In this document: in pieces, positions 24,122 to 33,400 of the stretch
How the letters are laid out: each line of letters begins with the position of its first letter
Numbering within the stretch: the stretch's first letter is position 1
DNA from: Spirochaetota bacterium
GTDB taxonomy: Bacteria; Spirochaetota; Spirochaetia; Treponematales; Treponemataceae
Direction: 5' to 3'
Assembly (NCBI GenBank): GCA_023393015.1
Contig: JAEWMY010000056.1
Span: forward strand, 53,693-117,692
DNA length: 64,000 nt
Program-made: the position numbers and the translations under genes
The notes under the pieces: generated by a model
Database searches by the model: none
What the model was told of the DNA's origin: nothing
What the model saw: only the letters and a program-made list of their open reading frames with translations

Positions 24122-26122
24122 TTACGCCGTTCGCTCCACCTCGCGCGTCGCGCGCTCGGCGGGAAGCGTGACGCGGAAGGTCGTGCCCTTTCCGTCCTCG
24201 GACTGAATCCGGATCGCGCCCTTCAGCTCGCGAACGCGGTCCCGAACGTACGAAAGGCCGACGCCCCTGCCCGCGTGCATCGACGCGGATTGCGCGGTGC
24301 TGAAGCCCGGCGAGAACAGGACCTGCAGGAGCGAATTCCGGTCGGTAAGCAGGGCGGGATCGGAAATAAGCCCGAGGTCCCGGGCCTTCGCGCCTATAGC
24401 GGTAAAATCGAGCCCCTTTCCGTCGTCCGTAAGGGCGATCTCTATCTTGTCGCCCGCGAGGCCGATCGAGAGGGACACGGAGCCTTCCTCTTCCTTTCCC
24501 GACGAGGCCCTGACGTCGGGCGCCTCTATTCCGTGATACATGGCGTTGCGCACGAGTTGCACGAGAACGTCCTTGACTATGCGCCTCGGCGCGCGTTCCA
24601 CGGCGCGCGGGTCTATGGAGCGTATCGTCAGCTTCGCCTTCTTTCCGAGGTCGGCCGCCGCCTTGTCGATCACGCGCTGTATCGACTGCACGATGACGTG
24701 CTCTTCCTGCATCCGGCTCTCTCCGCTGTTGAAGGAGAGGATCTTGTGTATGAGACTCTTGAACCCGTCCTTGATCGTCATCAGCTTGTCGAGCTCCACG
24801 GTGATGTGGAGGATCTCCTGGAACGATACGTCCGCGTGCTCGCGCAGGTCGCGGATCTCGTCCTCGAGCTGATGCAGCTTCGTCGAAAAGCTCGAGAGTC
24901 CGAGTATTACGGCGTTCGACTTGATCGCGTGGACGCCCTGATAAATCTCCGAAACGACGTCGGGCGCCGCGCGCGCCTTGTCCTTCATGGCCGCGTTGAT
25001 CCGGTCAAACTCGTATTCCGCGTCGGCGATAAAGTCGTTGAGGACGCGCGGCTCGACGTGGATGACCTCGAAAAGCGCGCGCATCTCCTCCTGCCTCTTT
25101 CCCTCTTCCTCGGAAAGCTGCTGTCGAAGTTCGGTCTCGCGCGTCTGGTCGTCGATCGTGCCGAGGATATACGAATGGCCGTCGTCGCGGTCTATCGGCG
25201 CGAAGGTGCACCTGAGCGTCTTGGTCTCTCCGGAGGCTATGCCGACGTAGGCGAACTCGTGAAGGGGGTTGATGTCTTCCAGCATCCGCGCGTCGTACGA
25301 CCTGTTGAACACCATCTCGAAATAGTCGCGAAGCGTCTCGCGCTCCTTCTCCTGCACGGAGTTCTTCAGGAGATCGAGGAAGTTCCTGCCGCTCAGCGCG
25401 GCCTCTCCCATGATTCCCTCGAGCGCCCGCGAATACTGCGGCTGGATCACGTAGTCCCTGTCCATGAGAAAAAGGCCCGTCTTGAGGTTGTCCTTCATCG
25501 CCGCGATCTCGTCGCGCTCGGACTTCAGCTCGCGCGTCAGGCGCGCGACCCATTGGTCTTTCGCGATCTTGGTCCGCTCGTACACCATGGTACACGCGAG
25601 CACGAGCACGTACACGCCGACGGCGCGGTGGGCGAACGACGGATGGAAGACCATCGGGGAAACCCCGGGCACGTAGACGGCCGCCACGACGCCGGCGAGA
25701 AGCACGAAGGCGAGCGCGGTGCCGACCCTCATGCCGAGAAGGAAGATGGCCAAAAGCGGAAAGGAGTAGATCCACAGCACGCCTGATCCCTGCACGCCGC
25801 CGCTCACGGCGAGAAAGCCGCAGAGCATCATGTAGGGAACGACGGTCAAGAGGCCGGACAGGATAAACGGGGCATCGGTCCTGAGAACGACGAAGGCGAC
25901 GAGGGTCATGAATCCCATGGCGATGTCGAAGGTTCCCTGGGCGAGGGCTCCCGAACGGAGGCTCTCGAAACCGAACAGGAACAGAAGGGTTCCCCCGAGA
26001 AAGATCATCGAGTTGAGGAGAATGTAGCGAACCATGGTATCCATGGTCGCCTCGTCGCGCGAGCCGAAATTCCTTCCGCTCGTCATGACGTTCATGAACG
26101 GGTTAAATCTCACTTTGTTCAT
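24122..26122 (-). CDS. Membrane histidine kinase with PAS, HPt and HATPase domains
   Basis: 666 residues: about six membrane helices (30-190), a coiled segment, a PAS domain (about 210-330), an HPt-like helical bundle with the likely phospho-acceptor His398 in GVHAIKSNAVILGL, and a CheA-like HATPase at the C terminus (LVQLVRNAMYHGIEAPDVR, LTDDGKGLD, GRGVGLSYVRDRVRELKG). It lacks the CheW-like and dimerisation domains of true CheA, so it is a membrane-bound CheA-like kinase. It is the third gene after cheY and cheX (21-bp gap), so phosphotransfer from His398 to that CheY is the obvious hypothesis. The input signal is unknown. Confidence 0.85.
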   Translation of the reverse strand: MNKVRFNPFMNVMTSGRNFGSRDEATMDTMVRYILLNSMIFLGGTLLFLFGFESLRSGALAQGTFDIAMGFMTLVAFVVLRTDAPFILSGLLTVVPYMMLCGFLAVSGGVQGSGVLWIYSFPLLAIFLLGMRVGTALAFVLLAGVVAAVYVPGVSPMVFHPSFAHRAVGVYVLVLACTMVYERTKIAKDQWVARLTRELKSERDEIAAMKDNLKTGLFLMDRDYVIQPQYSRALEGIMGEAALSGRNFLDLLKNSVQEKERETLRDYFEMVFNRSYDARMLEDINPLHEFAYVGIASGETKTLRCTFAPIDRDDGHSYILGTIDDQTRETELRQQLSEEEGKRQEEMRALFEVIHVEPRVLNDFIADAEYEFDRINAAMKDKARAAPDVVSEIYQGVHAIKSNAVILGLSSFSTKLHQLEDEIRDLREHADVSFQEILHITVELDKLMTIKDGFKSLIHKILSFNSGESRMQEEHVIVQSIQRVIDKAAADLGKKAKLTIRSIDPRAVERAPRRIVKDVLVQLVRNAMYHGIEAPDVRASSGKEEEGSVSLSIGLAGDKIEIALTDDGKGLDFTAIGAKARDLGLISDPALLTDRNSLLQVLFSPGFSTAQSASMHAGRGVGLSYVRDRVRELKGAIRIQSEDGKGTTFRVTLPAERATREVERTA

Positions 26123-26143
26123 ACGGTACTTCCCCCTGAAGGA

Positions 26144-26620
26144 CTACGCGCCGGAAGTGGCCTCTATCGCCACAGACAGGCAAAACACCTCGTTTTCGAA
26201 AATATGGAACGGAATGCAGATGATGCGCGCCTGGTCGTTCGGCCACTGGATCGAATGGCCGGTCCCGCGAACGATCGTCGGAAGGGAGATGACGAGTCGG
26301 AAGGATTCCTCGAGGCCGCGCTTCGCGTTCCCCGCGATGATGTTGATGATCTCGCCGATGGCGTCGATAACCTCGTCGTCAAGCTCGTCGTGGGTTGCTC
26401 CGGTCAGCGCGCCGGTAAGCTTGCGCGCGAGCGCCTGTTTCATGGAGATGACGACGGCGCCACGGGCCTCGCCCGTGAGCCCTATGATGGCGGAAACGTC
26501 CCACTCGTGGGGATCGTCCTTGTTGGCGAAATGAGGCCGCTCTGTCTCGAGCTCGACGCCGATAAACTCCCGAAACACGTTCACGCATACGTCTACGAAA
26601 GGCTGTATATATTTTTCCAC
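26144..26620 (-). CDS. cheX: CheY-P phosphatase CheX
   Basis: 158 residues of the CheX/CheC/FliY phosphatase family. The signature helix is DAIGEIINIIAGNAKRGLEES, with the catalytic Glu and Asn pair (E..N), preceded by the GEARGAVVISM strand. CheX dephosphorylates CheY-P and is the usual CheY phosphatase of spirochaetes. The start is a GTG, supported by AGGAG 6 nt upstream. It lies between the cheY and kinase genes with 9- and 21-bp gaps. Confidence 0.93.
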   Translation of the reverse strand: MEKYIQPFVDVCVNVFREFIGVELETERPHFANKDDPHEWDVSAIIGLTGEARGAVVISMKQALARKLTGALTGATHDELDDEVIDAIGEIINIIAGNAKRGLEESFRLVISLPTIVRGTGHSIQWPNDQARIICIPFHIFENEVFCLSVAIEATSGA

Positions 26621-26629
26621 CTTGAACTC

Positions 26630-27004
26630 CTACAGGGTAATCTTGGAGAGCTTCTCGTGAAAGCTCTTTTCGTTTACGGGCTTGATGATATAGTCGGTCG
26701 CCCCGTTCTTGAGGGCCTCGATGACGTTGTACCGGGCCGCCTCGCTCGTGACCATGATTATCGGAAGGTTCTTGTACTTCTCCATGGCCCTGACCTTTTT
26801 GAGGAAATCGAGACCAGACAGCTCCGGCATGTTCCAGTCGAGAAGGACGAGATGGACTTCGCGTTCCTCGAGTCGCGCGAGCGCCTCCTTCCCGTTTCCC
26901 GCCTCGACGAAATCGCTCGGAATTCCCATCGTGGAAAAGGTGTTCTTGACGATATTTCTCATTATTCGGGAATCGTCCACAACAAGCACGGTACGAACGT
27001 CCAT
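26630..27004 (-). CDS. cheY: CheY-like response regulator
   Basis: A 124-residue stand-alone receiver domain. The acidic pair is Asp10/Asp11, the phospho-acceptor is Asp56 in VLLDWNMPELSG, the switch Thr/Ser is in IIMVTSEA, and the lysine is in DYIIKPVN. It is the first gene of the cheY-cheX-kinase operon. The main chemotaxis genes are not in this window, so whether it acts on the flagellar motor is not known. GGGGGT lies before the ATG. Confidence 0.93.
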   Translation of the reverse strand: MDVRTVLVVDDSRIMRNIVKNTFSTMGIPSDFVEAGNGKEALARLEEREVHLVLLDWNMPELSGLDFLKKVRAMEKYKNLPIIMVTSEAARYNVIEALKNGATDYIIKPVNEKSFHEKLSKITL

Positions 27005-27040
27005 GATACCCCCATACGTTTGCGTATATCGAATATCGTA

Positions 27041-27068
27041 ATTATATCCGTTTTCCCCGGTATTTCAA
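27041..27068 (-). promoter_or_regulatory. cheY operon promoter
   Basis: On the minus strand TTGAAA (27063-27068) and a perfect TATAAT (27041-27046) are 16 bp apart. The leader is about 30 nt with GGGGGT before the ATG. It is back-to-back with the HD-gene promoter. Confidence 0.8.
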
Positions 27069-27108
27069 CGTATTTATGACATGACAAGCGCGTTTCGTCG
27101 GGAACTCC

Positions 27109-27138
27109 TTGCCTCGACGCTCCGCCCGTGGGTATATT
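27109..27138 (+). promoter_or_regulatory. Promoter giving a leaderless HD-domain mRNA
   Basis: TTGCCT at 27109-27114 and TATATT at 27133-27138 are 18 bp apart. Six bases separate the -10 box from the ATG at 27145, and there is no ribosome site. Confidence 0.62.
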
Positions 27139-27144
27139 TCGTAT

Positions 27145-27951
27145 ATGAAATCGCCAAAAGAACTTTCCATAGAGAAAAAAATACTCGAACGGCTGACGCC
27201 GGGCAGCGCGCCGTACCGTATAGCCGAGATACTCACGCAGGACCCCGAGGTGGAGCAGATGCAGGAATACGCCAATACCGTTTCCATATTGCGCCTCGGC
27301 TACAACGATCACGGTCCCGTGCACATGCGCACGGTTACCCGGAACGCGGTCCAGATGATGGACCTCTTGCGGAGCGCGGGCATACGGACGAGCATCGAGT
27401 CGGAAAACTCTGGCTCCTACGAGGACAGCCTCAGCGCGGTCATACTCGCGGCCTTCCTCCACGACCTCGGCATGGCGATGGGAAGGCAGGATCACGAACT
27501 TCACAGCGCCACCCTCGCGACCCCGCTCATCGAGCGGGCCCTCGCTGCCGTATACCCGGACAGCCTCGAGAAGCGGGTCGTGGTCAGGTCGGTCGCGCTC
27601 GAGGGGATCATCGGCCACATGGCGAACAGGAAGATCAACTCGCTCGAGGCGGGGATCATCCTGATCGCGGACGGATGCGACATGGAGAAGGGGCGGGCGC
27701 GCATCCCGCTCGTGCTCAACACGGAACCGCGCGCCGGAGACATCCACAAGTACTCGGCCAATTCGATCGAGAAGGTAATGATAACGGCGGGGGATCCCAA
27801 GCCGATACGCGTATCCGTGGAGATGTCCAGCGACGTGGGCTTCTTCCAGATCGAGGAGGTGATGCTCCCGAAGGTGAACGCGAGTCCCGCGAAACAGTAC
27901 ATCGAGCTCTATGCCGGCATTCACGGACAGGAGCTGAAAAAGTACCTCTGA
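27145..27951 (+). CDS. HD domain-containing phosphohydrolase
   Basis: 268 residues. A metal-dependent HD domain is spread over the first two thirds: the metal residues are in DHGPVHMRTVTRNA, the HD pair in AFLHDLGMAMGRQDHE, and a later aspartate in LIADGCDMEKGRARI. A C-terminal alpha/beta tail (about 190-268) is not recognised. Substrates of such proteins are nucleotides or cyclic nucleotides; none can be assigned. The start at 27145 is chosen because it lies at the predicted transcription start and begins the conserved region. It is divergent from the cheY operon, which may hint at a shared signal. Confidence 0.82.
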   Translation: MKSPKELSIEKKILERLTPGSAPYRIAEILTQDPEVEQMQEYANTVSILRLGYNDHGPVHMRTVTRNAVQMMDLLRSAGIRTSIESENSGSYEDSLSAVILAAFLHDLGMAMGRQDHELHSATLATPLIERALAAVYPDSLEKRVVVRSVALEGIIGHMANRKINSLEAGIILIADGCDMEKGRARIPLVLNTEPRAGDIHKYSANSIEKVMITAGDPKPIRVSVEMSSDVGFFQIEEVMLPKVNASPAKQYIELYAGIHGQELKKYL

Positions 27952-28536
27952 TTACAGGAATAAGACGCCGTACGCGGCACCGATCATCACGAAGAACGCG
28001 GGGTGCCAGTCGAGCTTGCGGCTGAGAACGAAGGTGCCCGCGAAGAGCGCGAGCGCGGGCCAGCAGATGAGCGACGCGAGCGAACCTTCGTTCCAGGCGG
28101 ACGCGCCGCCGGCGGCCCGAAACTCCGCGAACCCGAAAACCGTCACCGAAAGCACGTTCCAGGCGGCTACCGCGACCATGCCGGTAGTGCCCGCGCGCAG
28201 GGTGTAAAACGCGGCCTTGACGCCGGGGCGTTCCTGAAGCCTTCCGAAATACCGGGCGATGACGATTATACACACGAGCGAGGGAATGACGGTGCCGATC
28301 GTGGTAACGATCCCGCCGACGGGCCCGAACATCCGGTAGCCGATATAGGTCGCCATGTTGATGCCGATGGGCCCGGGCGTCGACTCGGATATGGCGACCA
28401 TCGTGAAAAAATCCTCGGGCGGGATCAATCCGCGCCCGACGATTTCCTGCTGCATGAAAGTGATGGCGACAAGTCCTCCCCCGATCGTAAACGCCCCTAC
28501 GTAGAGAAACGTCAAAAACAGGGAGAGAAGGCTCAT
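27952..28536 (-). CDS. Chromate transporter family subunit (half-size ChrA)
   Basis: 194-residue membrane protein of the CHR family: FLYVGAFTIGGGLVAITFMQQEIV at the start, the conserved AISESTPGPIGINMATYIGYRMFGPVGG loop, then several helices. Short CHR proteins occur in pairs that together equal one full-length ChrA. The partner is at 30044-30619, but here the two are split by glyA. Chromate efflux is the founding function; for many short CHR pairs the substrate is unproven. It starts 13 bp after the glyA stop and so should share the ZTP-riboswitch-controlled transcript. Confidence 0.9.
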   Translation of the reverse strand: MSLLSLFLTFLYVGAFTIGGGLVAITFMQQEIVGRGLIPPEDFFTMVAISESTPGPIGINMATYIGYRMFGPVGGIVTTIGTVIPSLVCIIVIARYFGRLQERPGVKAAFYTLRAGTTGMVAVAAWNVLSVTVFGFAEFRAAGGASAWNEGSLASLICWPALALFAGTFVLSRKLDWHPAFFVMIGAAYGVLFL

Positions 28537-28549
28537 CGCGGGATACCCG

Positions 28550-29791
<1,242 letters not shown>

Positions 29792-29887
29792 GTCTTCGCT
29801 CCTTCTGTTCCGGAAACGCGCGGCATTCGGACGCGTGACGTGAAGTCGCGCATCGCGAGCGTTCGCGGATTCGAAACGTATCGTGGA

Positions 29888-29963
29888 ATATGCCCAGACG
29901 CGCGGCAGGCAACGGTCCGCACTTCCCCGGGGTACTCCCCGTTCGCGTCAGTCATGCGGACCG
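29888..29963 (-). ncRNA. ZTP/ZMP (pfl) riboswitch upstream of glyA
   Basis: On the minus strand the leader begins with P1, CGGTCCGCA pairing with TGCGGACCG (9 bp). The internal loop is TGACTGACG-GAAC opposite GGGAAGT, and P2 is GGGG-AGTA-CCCC. After a short linker comes the second subdomain TGCCGCGCGTCTGGGCA. The two conserved blocks match the ZTP aptamer (known Fusobacterium form: UGACUGACGGAAC ... UGCCGACCGUCUGGGC). A TAGTAT -10 box (29968-29973) would start the RNA at the first base of P1. About 95 nt separate the aptamer from the glyA ATG; I see no T run, so control may be at translation. ZTP riboswitches typically sit before folate and purine genes such as glyA. Confidence 0.92.
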
Positions 29964-30043
29964 CTTCATACTACCGCCGCGGGAGAAAAATGACCAGCCC
30001 TCGGGAGCGGTTTTCTGCCTATTCCGGGCGACGGGCGACCGTG

Positions 30044-30619
30044 TCAAGGCGACGACGGGGGCCGGGTATCGCGAGGGCGCCAGTCGCGGAATTTTACGAG
30101 AAGGCCGAGGACTGCCGACGAGAGCACGACGAGGATCGCCGGCGCGTCGAAAAGGGCGATGGCGACGAAGGCCGCGCAGGCGACCGCGGCGGTAATCCGG
30201 TCGTATACGGTCTTTTTCCCTATCCCCCACACGGCCGACACGAGCAGGACGGCGACGACGACGTTGATCCCCCGAAGCGCGCGTTGCACCCACAAGATCT
30301 CGGAGAAGTTTTCGAGAAACATGGCAAGCGCCGTGATAACGATGACGGACGGCGTGACGACACCGGCCGTCGTGACGATGGCCCCGACGATCCCCTTGCG
30401 CTTGTAGCCGACGAAAGTCGCCACGTTCACCGCGACGATACCGGGCGTCACCTGTCCGATGGCGAAGTAGTCCACGAGCTCATCGCCCGTCATCCATCCC
30501 CGTTTTTTGATCAACTCCCGCTCCAGGATCGGAAGCATGGCGAGCCCGCCACCGAAGGTCACGGAGCCGATGAAAAAGAACACGCGGAAAAGCCCGAAAT
30601 ACTCGAGAAACGCGCTCAT
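30044..30619 (-). CDS. Chromate transporter family subunit (half-size ChrA)
   Basis: 191-residue membrane protein of the CHR family: FFFIGSVTFGGGLAMLPILERELIKKRGWM and FAIGQVTPGIVAVNVATFVGYKRKGIVGA are the hallmark N-terminal helix and loop. It complements the second half-size protein at 27952-28536. The start is the ATG at 30617-30619 where homology begins; the frame is open further upstream but overlaps the leuS promoter. It lies upstream of glyA on the same strand with a 252-bp gap that holds the riboswitch promoter, so it is probably a separate unit. Confidence 0.88.
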   Translation of the reverse strand: MSAFLEYFGLFRVFFFIGSVTFGGGLAMLPILERELIKKRGWMTGDELVDYFAIGQVTPGIVAVNVATFVGYKRKGIVGAIVTTAGVVTPSVIVITALAMFLENFSEILWVQRALRGINVVVAVLLVSAVWGIGKKTVYDRITAAVACAAFVAIALFDAPAILVVLSSAVLGLLVKFRDWRPRDTRPPSSP

Positions 30620-30705
30620 GCCGGTTAGTATAGGCGCTTTCGCCCGTGCGGACAAGCGATAGGACCGACGGGCGGGCGGGACGACCGGGAAGCGAAGCGC
30701 CGTTC

Positions 30706-30733
30706 TTGTAACGATGCGCCCCTTTACTATAGA
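30706..30733 (+). promoter_or_regulatory. leuS promoter
   Basis: TTGTAA at 30706-30711 and TATAGA at 30728-30733 are 16 bp apart. The leader is only about 40 nt and contains CAGGAG, too short for a T-box. Confidence 0.6.
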
Positions 30734-30777
30734 ATGGGGCAAATATACCCGTGCGTAACGGCTCAGGAGCGGCAATC

Positions 30778-33390
30778 ATGGCAAAATATCCCTTCGAGAC
30801 CATCGAGCCCAAGTGGCAGAGATTCTGGGACGAAAACAAAACCTTCAAGGCGATCGAGGACGAGTCCGTTCCGAAGGACAGGCGCCGGTACGTTCTCGAC
30901 ATGTTCCCCTACCCCTCCGCCGCGGGACTCCACGTCGGACACCCCGAAGGCTATACCGCCACCGATATCTGGTGCCGCTACCTCCGCATGAACGGCTACT
31001 CGGTGCTTCATCCGATGGGTTTCGATTCCTTCGGCCTTCCCGCCGAGAACTACGCCATCAAGACGGGCACGCATCCGCGCGCGACTACGGTGGCGAACAT
31101 CGACAAATTCAGGGAGCAGATCAAGGCCTTCGGTTTCAGTTACGACTGGGACCGCGAGCTCTCGACCTGCGAGGCGGACTATTACCACTGGACCCAGTGG
31201 ATATTCATCCAGCTTTTCAAGCGCGGACTCGCGTACGAATCCGAAACCCCGATCAACTGGTGTCCCTCGTGCAAGACGGGTCTCGCGAACGAGGAAGTCA
31301 AGGAAGGAAAGTGCGACCGTTGCGGGACGCAGACGACGCGCAAGAACATACGCCAGTGGATTCTCCGCATCACCGAATACGCCGAACGCCTGCTCGACGA
31401 CCTCGACGGCCTCGACTGGCCCGAGTCGGTCAAGGCGATGCAGCGGAACTGGATCGGCAAGAGCGAGGGCGCGGAAGTCATCTTCAAGGTATCCGCGGAC
31501 TCTCCCGGGGCCGGCGAAGAACTTCTCATCTACACGACCCGAGCGGACACGCTCTTCGGCGCGACCTACATGGTCCTCTCGCCCGAGCACCCGCTCGTTT
31601 CCAGGATCACCACGCCCGAATGCCGCGCGGCGGTCCGGGACTACGCCGACGCCGCTGCCAAAAAGAGCGACCTCGAACGAACCGATCTCGCCAAGGACAA
31701 GAGCGGGGTCTTTACCGGCTCCTACGCGATCAACCCGGTCAACGGAAAGAAAATCCCGATATGGGTTTCGGACTACGTCCTCATCTCCTACGGCACGGGC
31801 GCCATCATGGCGGTACCCGCGCACGACGAGCGCGACTGGGATTTCGCGAAGCGGTTCGGGCTTCCCATCGTGCAGGTCGTCGCGAGCGAGGCCGAATGGG
31901 CGGCGAAGGGTCCCGACGGCGACTACTCGGCGGAGCCCGTCGAGTGCACTCCGGCCGACGGCAAGAGCGTCAACTCGCCCGGTTTCAACGGGCTCGGCAC
32001 CAAGGAATGCGTCGATCGCATGATAGCCTGGCTCGGCGAGAAGAAAATCGGCCGCAAGGCCGTGAACTACAAGCTTCGCGACTGGGTATTCAGCCGCCAA
32101 CGGTACTGGGGCGAGCCGATTCCGCTCGTCCACTGCCCGTCGTGCGGAACCGTTCCGCTCGACGAAAAGGACCTGCCGCTCCGCCTTCCCGAGGTGGAAA
32201 GCTACCAACCCACCGGCACGGGCGAAAGCCCGCTCGCCGGCATCGAATCATGGGTCAACTGCGCGTGCCCTAAGTGCGGCGGCAAGGCGAAGCGGGAGAC
32301 GAACACGATGCCCCAATGGGCGGGCTCGTGCTGGTACTATATCCGCTATCTCGACCCGAAGAATCCGCGCGAGTTCGCCTCCAAGGACAAGATCGACTAC
32401 TGGCTCCCCGTCGACCTCTACGTCGGCGGCGCCGAGCACGCCGTCCTTCATCTGCTGTACGCCCGCTTCTGGCACAAGGTGCTTTACGACATCGGCATCG
32501 TGAACTCGAAGGAGCCCTTCCAGCGGCTCATCAACCAGGGCATGATCACGAGTTTCGCCTACCAGCGGAAGAACAAGACGCTCGTGCCCGTCGACGAAGT
32601 GCGCGAAATCGCGGCCGCCGACGGCGGTTCCGGCAAGACGGAGGAATTCGAGGAGATCGCAACGGGGGAAAGACTCGAGCGCGTCATCGCCAAGATGTCG
32701 AAGTCGCTCAAGAACGTCATCAATCCCGACGACGTGATCCGAGACTACGGCGCCGACAGTTGCCGCATGTACGAGATGTTCATGGGTCCCCTCGAGGTCT
32801 CGAAACCCTGGAGCACTCAGGGTCTCGTGGGCGTGAGCCGATTCCTCGAACGCGTGTGGGCGCTTTCCGAGCGCCCCATGACGGGCGCTCCCGACGATTC
32901 GTATACCGACTCGTCGGGCCCGGAGGCCCTCGCGCTCACCCGCGCCCTCCACAAGACGATCAAGAAGGTTACCGACGACACGGCAAGCCTCGACTTCAAC
33001 ACCGCCATCAGCCAGATGATGATCTTCGCGAACGAACTCTCGAAGCGGGAGTCATTCCCGGCGGCGGTATGGAAGACCTTCGTCAAGATTCTTTCCCCGT
33101 ACGCCCCGCACCTCGGCGAGGAGCTCTGGCAAAAGCTCGGCAACGCCGGAACGATAGCCTACGAGCGCTGGCCCGGATACGACGCGGCATACTGCGTCGA
33201 CGATACCTGCACGGTCGTCGTGCAGGTCAATGGCAAGATACGCGACAAGCTCGAGACCGCCGTCGGGACCGGAAAGGCCGAACTCGAGCGCGCGGCCCTC
33301 GCGTCGGCGGGCGCCGTGAAGTTCATGGAAGGCAAGACGCCCAAGAAGGTGATTGTCGTCCAGGACAAGCTCGTCAACATCGTCGTGTAA
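30778..33390 (+). CDS. leuS: Leucyl-tRNA synthetase
   Basis: 870-residue class I aminoacyl-tRNA synthetase. The HIGH-type motif is HVGH within DMFPYPSAAGLHVGHPEGY, the zinc-like CPSCKTGLANEEVKEGKCDRC insert follows, an editing (CP1) domain has TTRADTLFGATYMVLSPEH, and KMSKS is in IAKMSKSLKNVINPDDVI. The C terminus is the usual anticodon-binding and tail domain. The start at 30778 is fixed by CAGGAG and homology. aroA follows 10 bp after the stop, suggesting cotranscription. Confidence 0.97.
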   Translation: MAKYPFETIEPKWQRFWDENKTFKAIEDESVPKDRRRYVLDMFPYPSAAGLHVGHPEGYTATDIWCRYLRMNGYSVLHPMGFDSFGLPAENYAIKTGTHPRATTVANIDKFREQIKAFGFSYDWDRELSTCEADYYHWTQWIFIQLFKRGLAYESETPINWCPSCKTGLANEEVKEGKCDRCGTQTTRKNIRQWILRITEYAERLLDDLDGLDWPESVKAMQRNWIGKSEGAEVIFKVSADSPGAGEELLIYTTRADTLFGATYMVLSPEHPLVSRITTPECRAAVRDYADAAAKKSDLERTDLAKDKSGVFTGSYAINPVNGKKIPIWVSDYVLISYGTGAIMAVPAHDERDWDFAKRFGLPIVQVVASEAEWAAKGPDGDYSAEPVECTPADGKSVNSPGFNGLGTKECVDRMIAWLGEKKIGRKAVNYKLRDWVFSRQRYWGEPIPLVHCPSCGTVPLDEKDLPLRLPEVESYQPTGTGESPLAGIESWVNCACPKCGGKAKRETNTMPQWAGSCWYYIRYLDPKNPREFASKDKIDYWLPVDLYVGGAEHAVLHLLYARFWHKVLYDIGIVNSKEPFQRLINQGMITSFAYQRKNKTLVPVDEVREIAAADGGSGKTEEFEEIATGERLERVIAKMSKSLKNVINPDDVIRDYGADSCRMYEMFMGPLEVSKPWSTQGLVGVSRFLERVWALSERPMTGAPDDSYTDSSGPEALALTRALHKTIKKVTDDTASLDFNTAISQMMIFANELSKRESFPAAVWKTFVKILSPYAPHLGEELWQKLGNAGTIAYERWPGYDAAYCVDDTCTVVVQVNGKIRDKLETAVGTGKAELERAALASAGAVKFMEGKTPKKVIVVQDKLVNIVV

Positions 33391-33400
33391 CGGAGGAAGC

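Noticed and set aside
29888..29963. A manganese (yybP-ykoY) riboswitch, suggested by GGGGAGTA in the glyA leader.
   Set aside because: The downstream conserved part of that motif is missing, while both halves of the ZTP aptamer are present.
30620..30777. A T-box leader for leuS.
   Set aside because: The promoter leaves only about 40 nt of leader, with no specifier or antiterminator helices.
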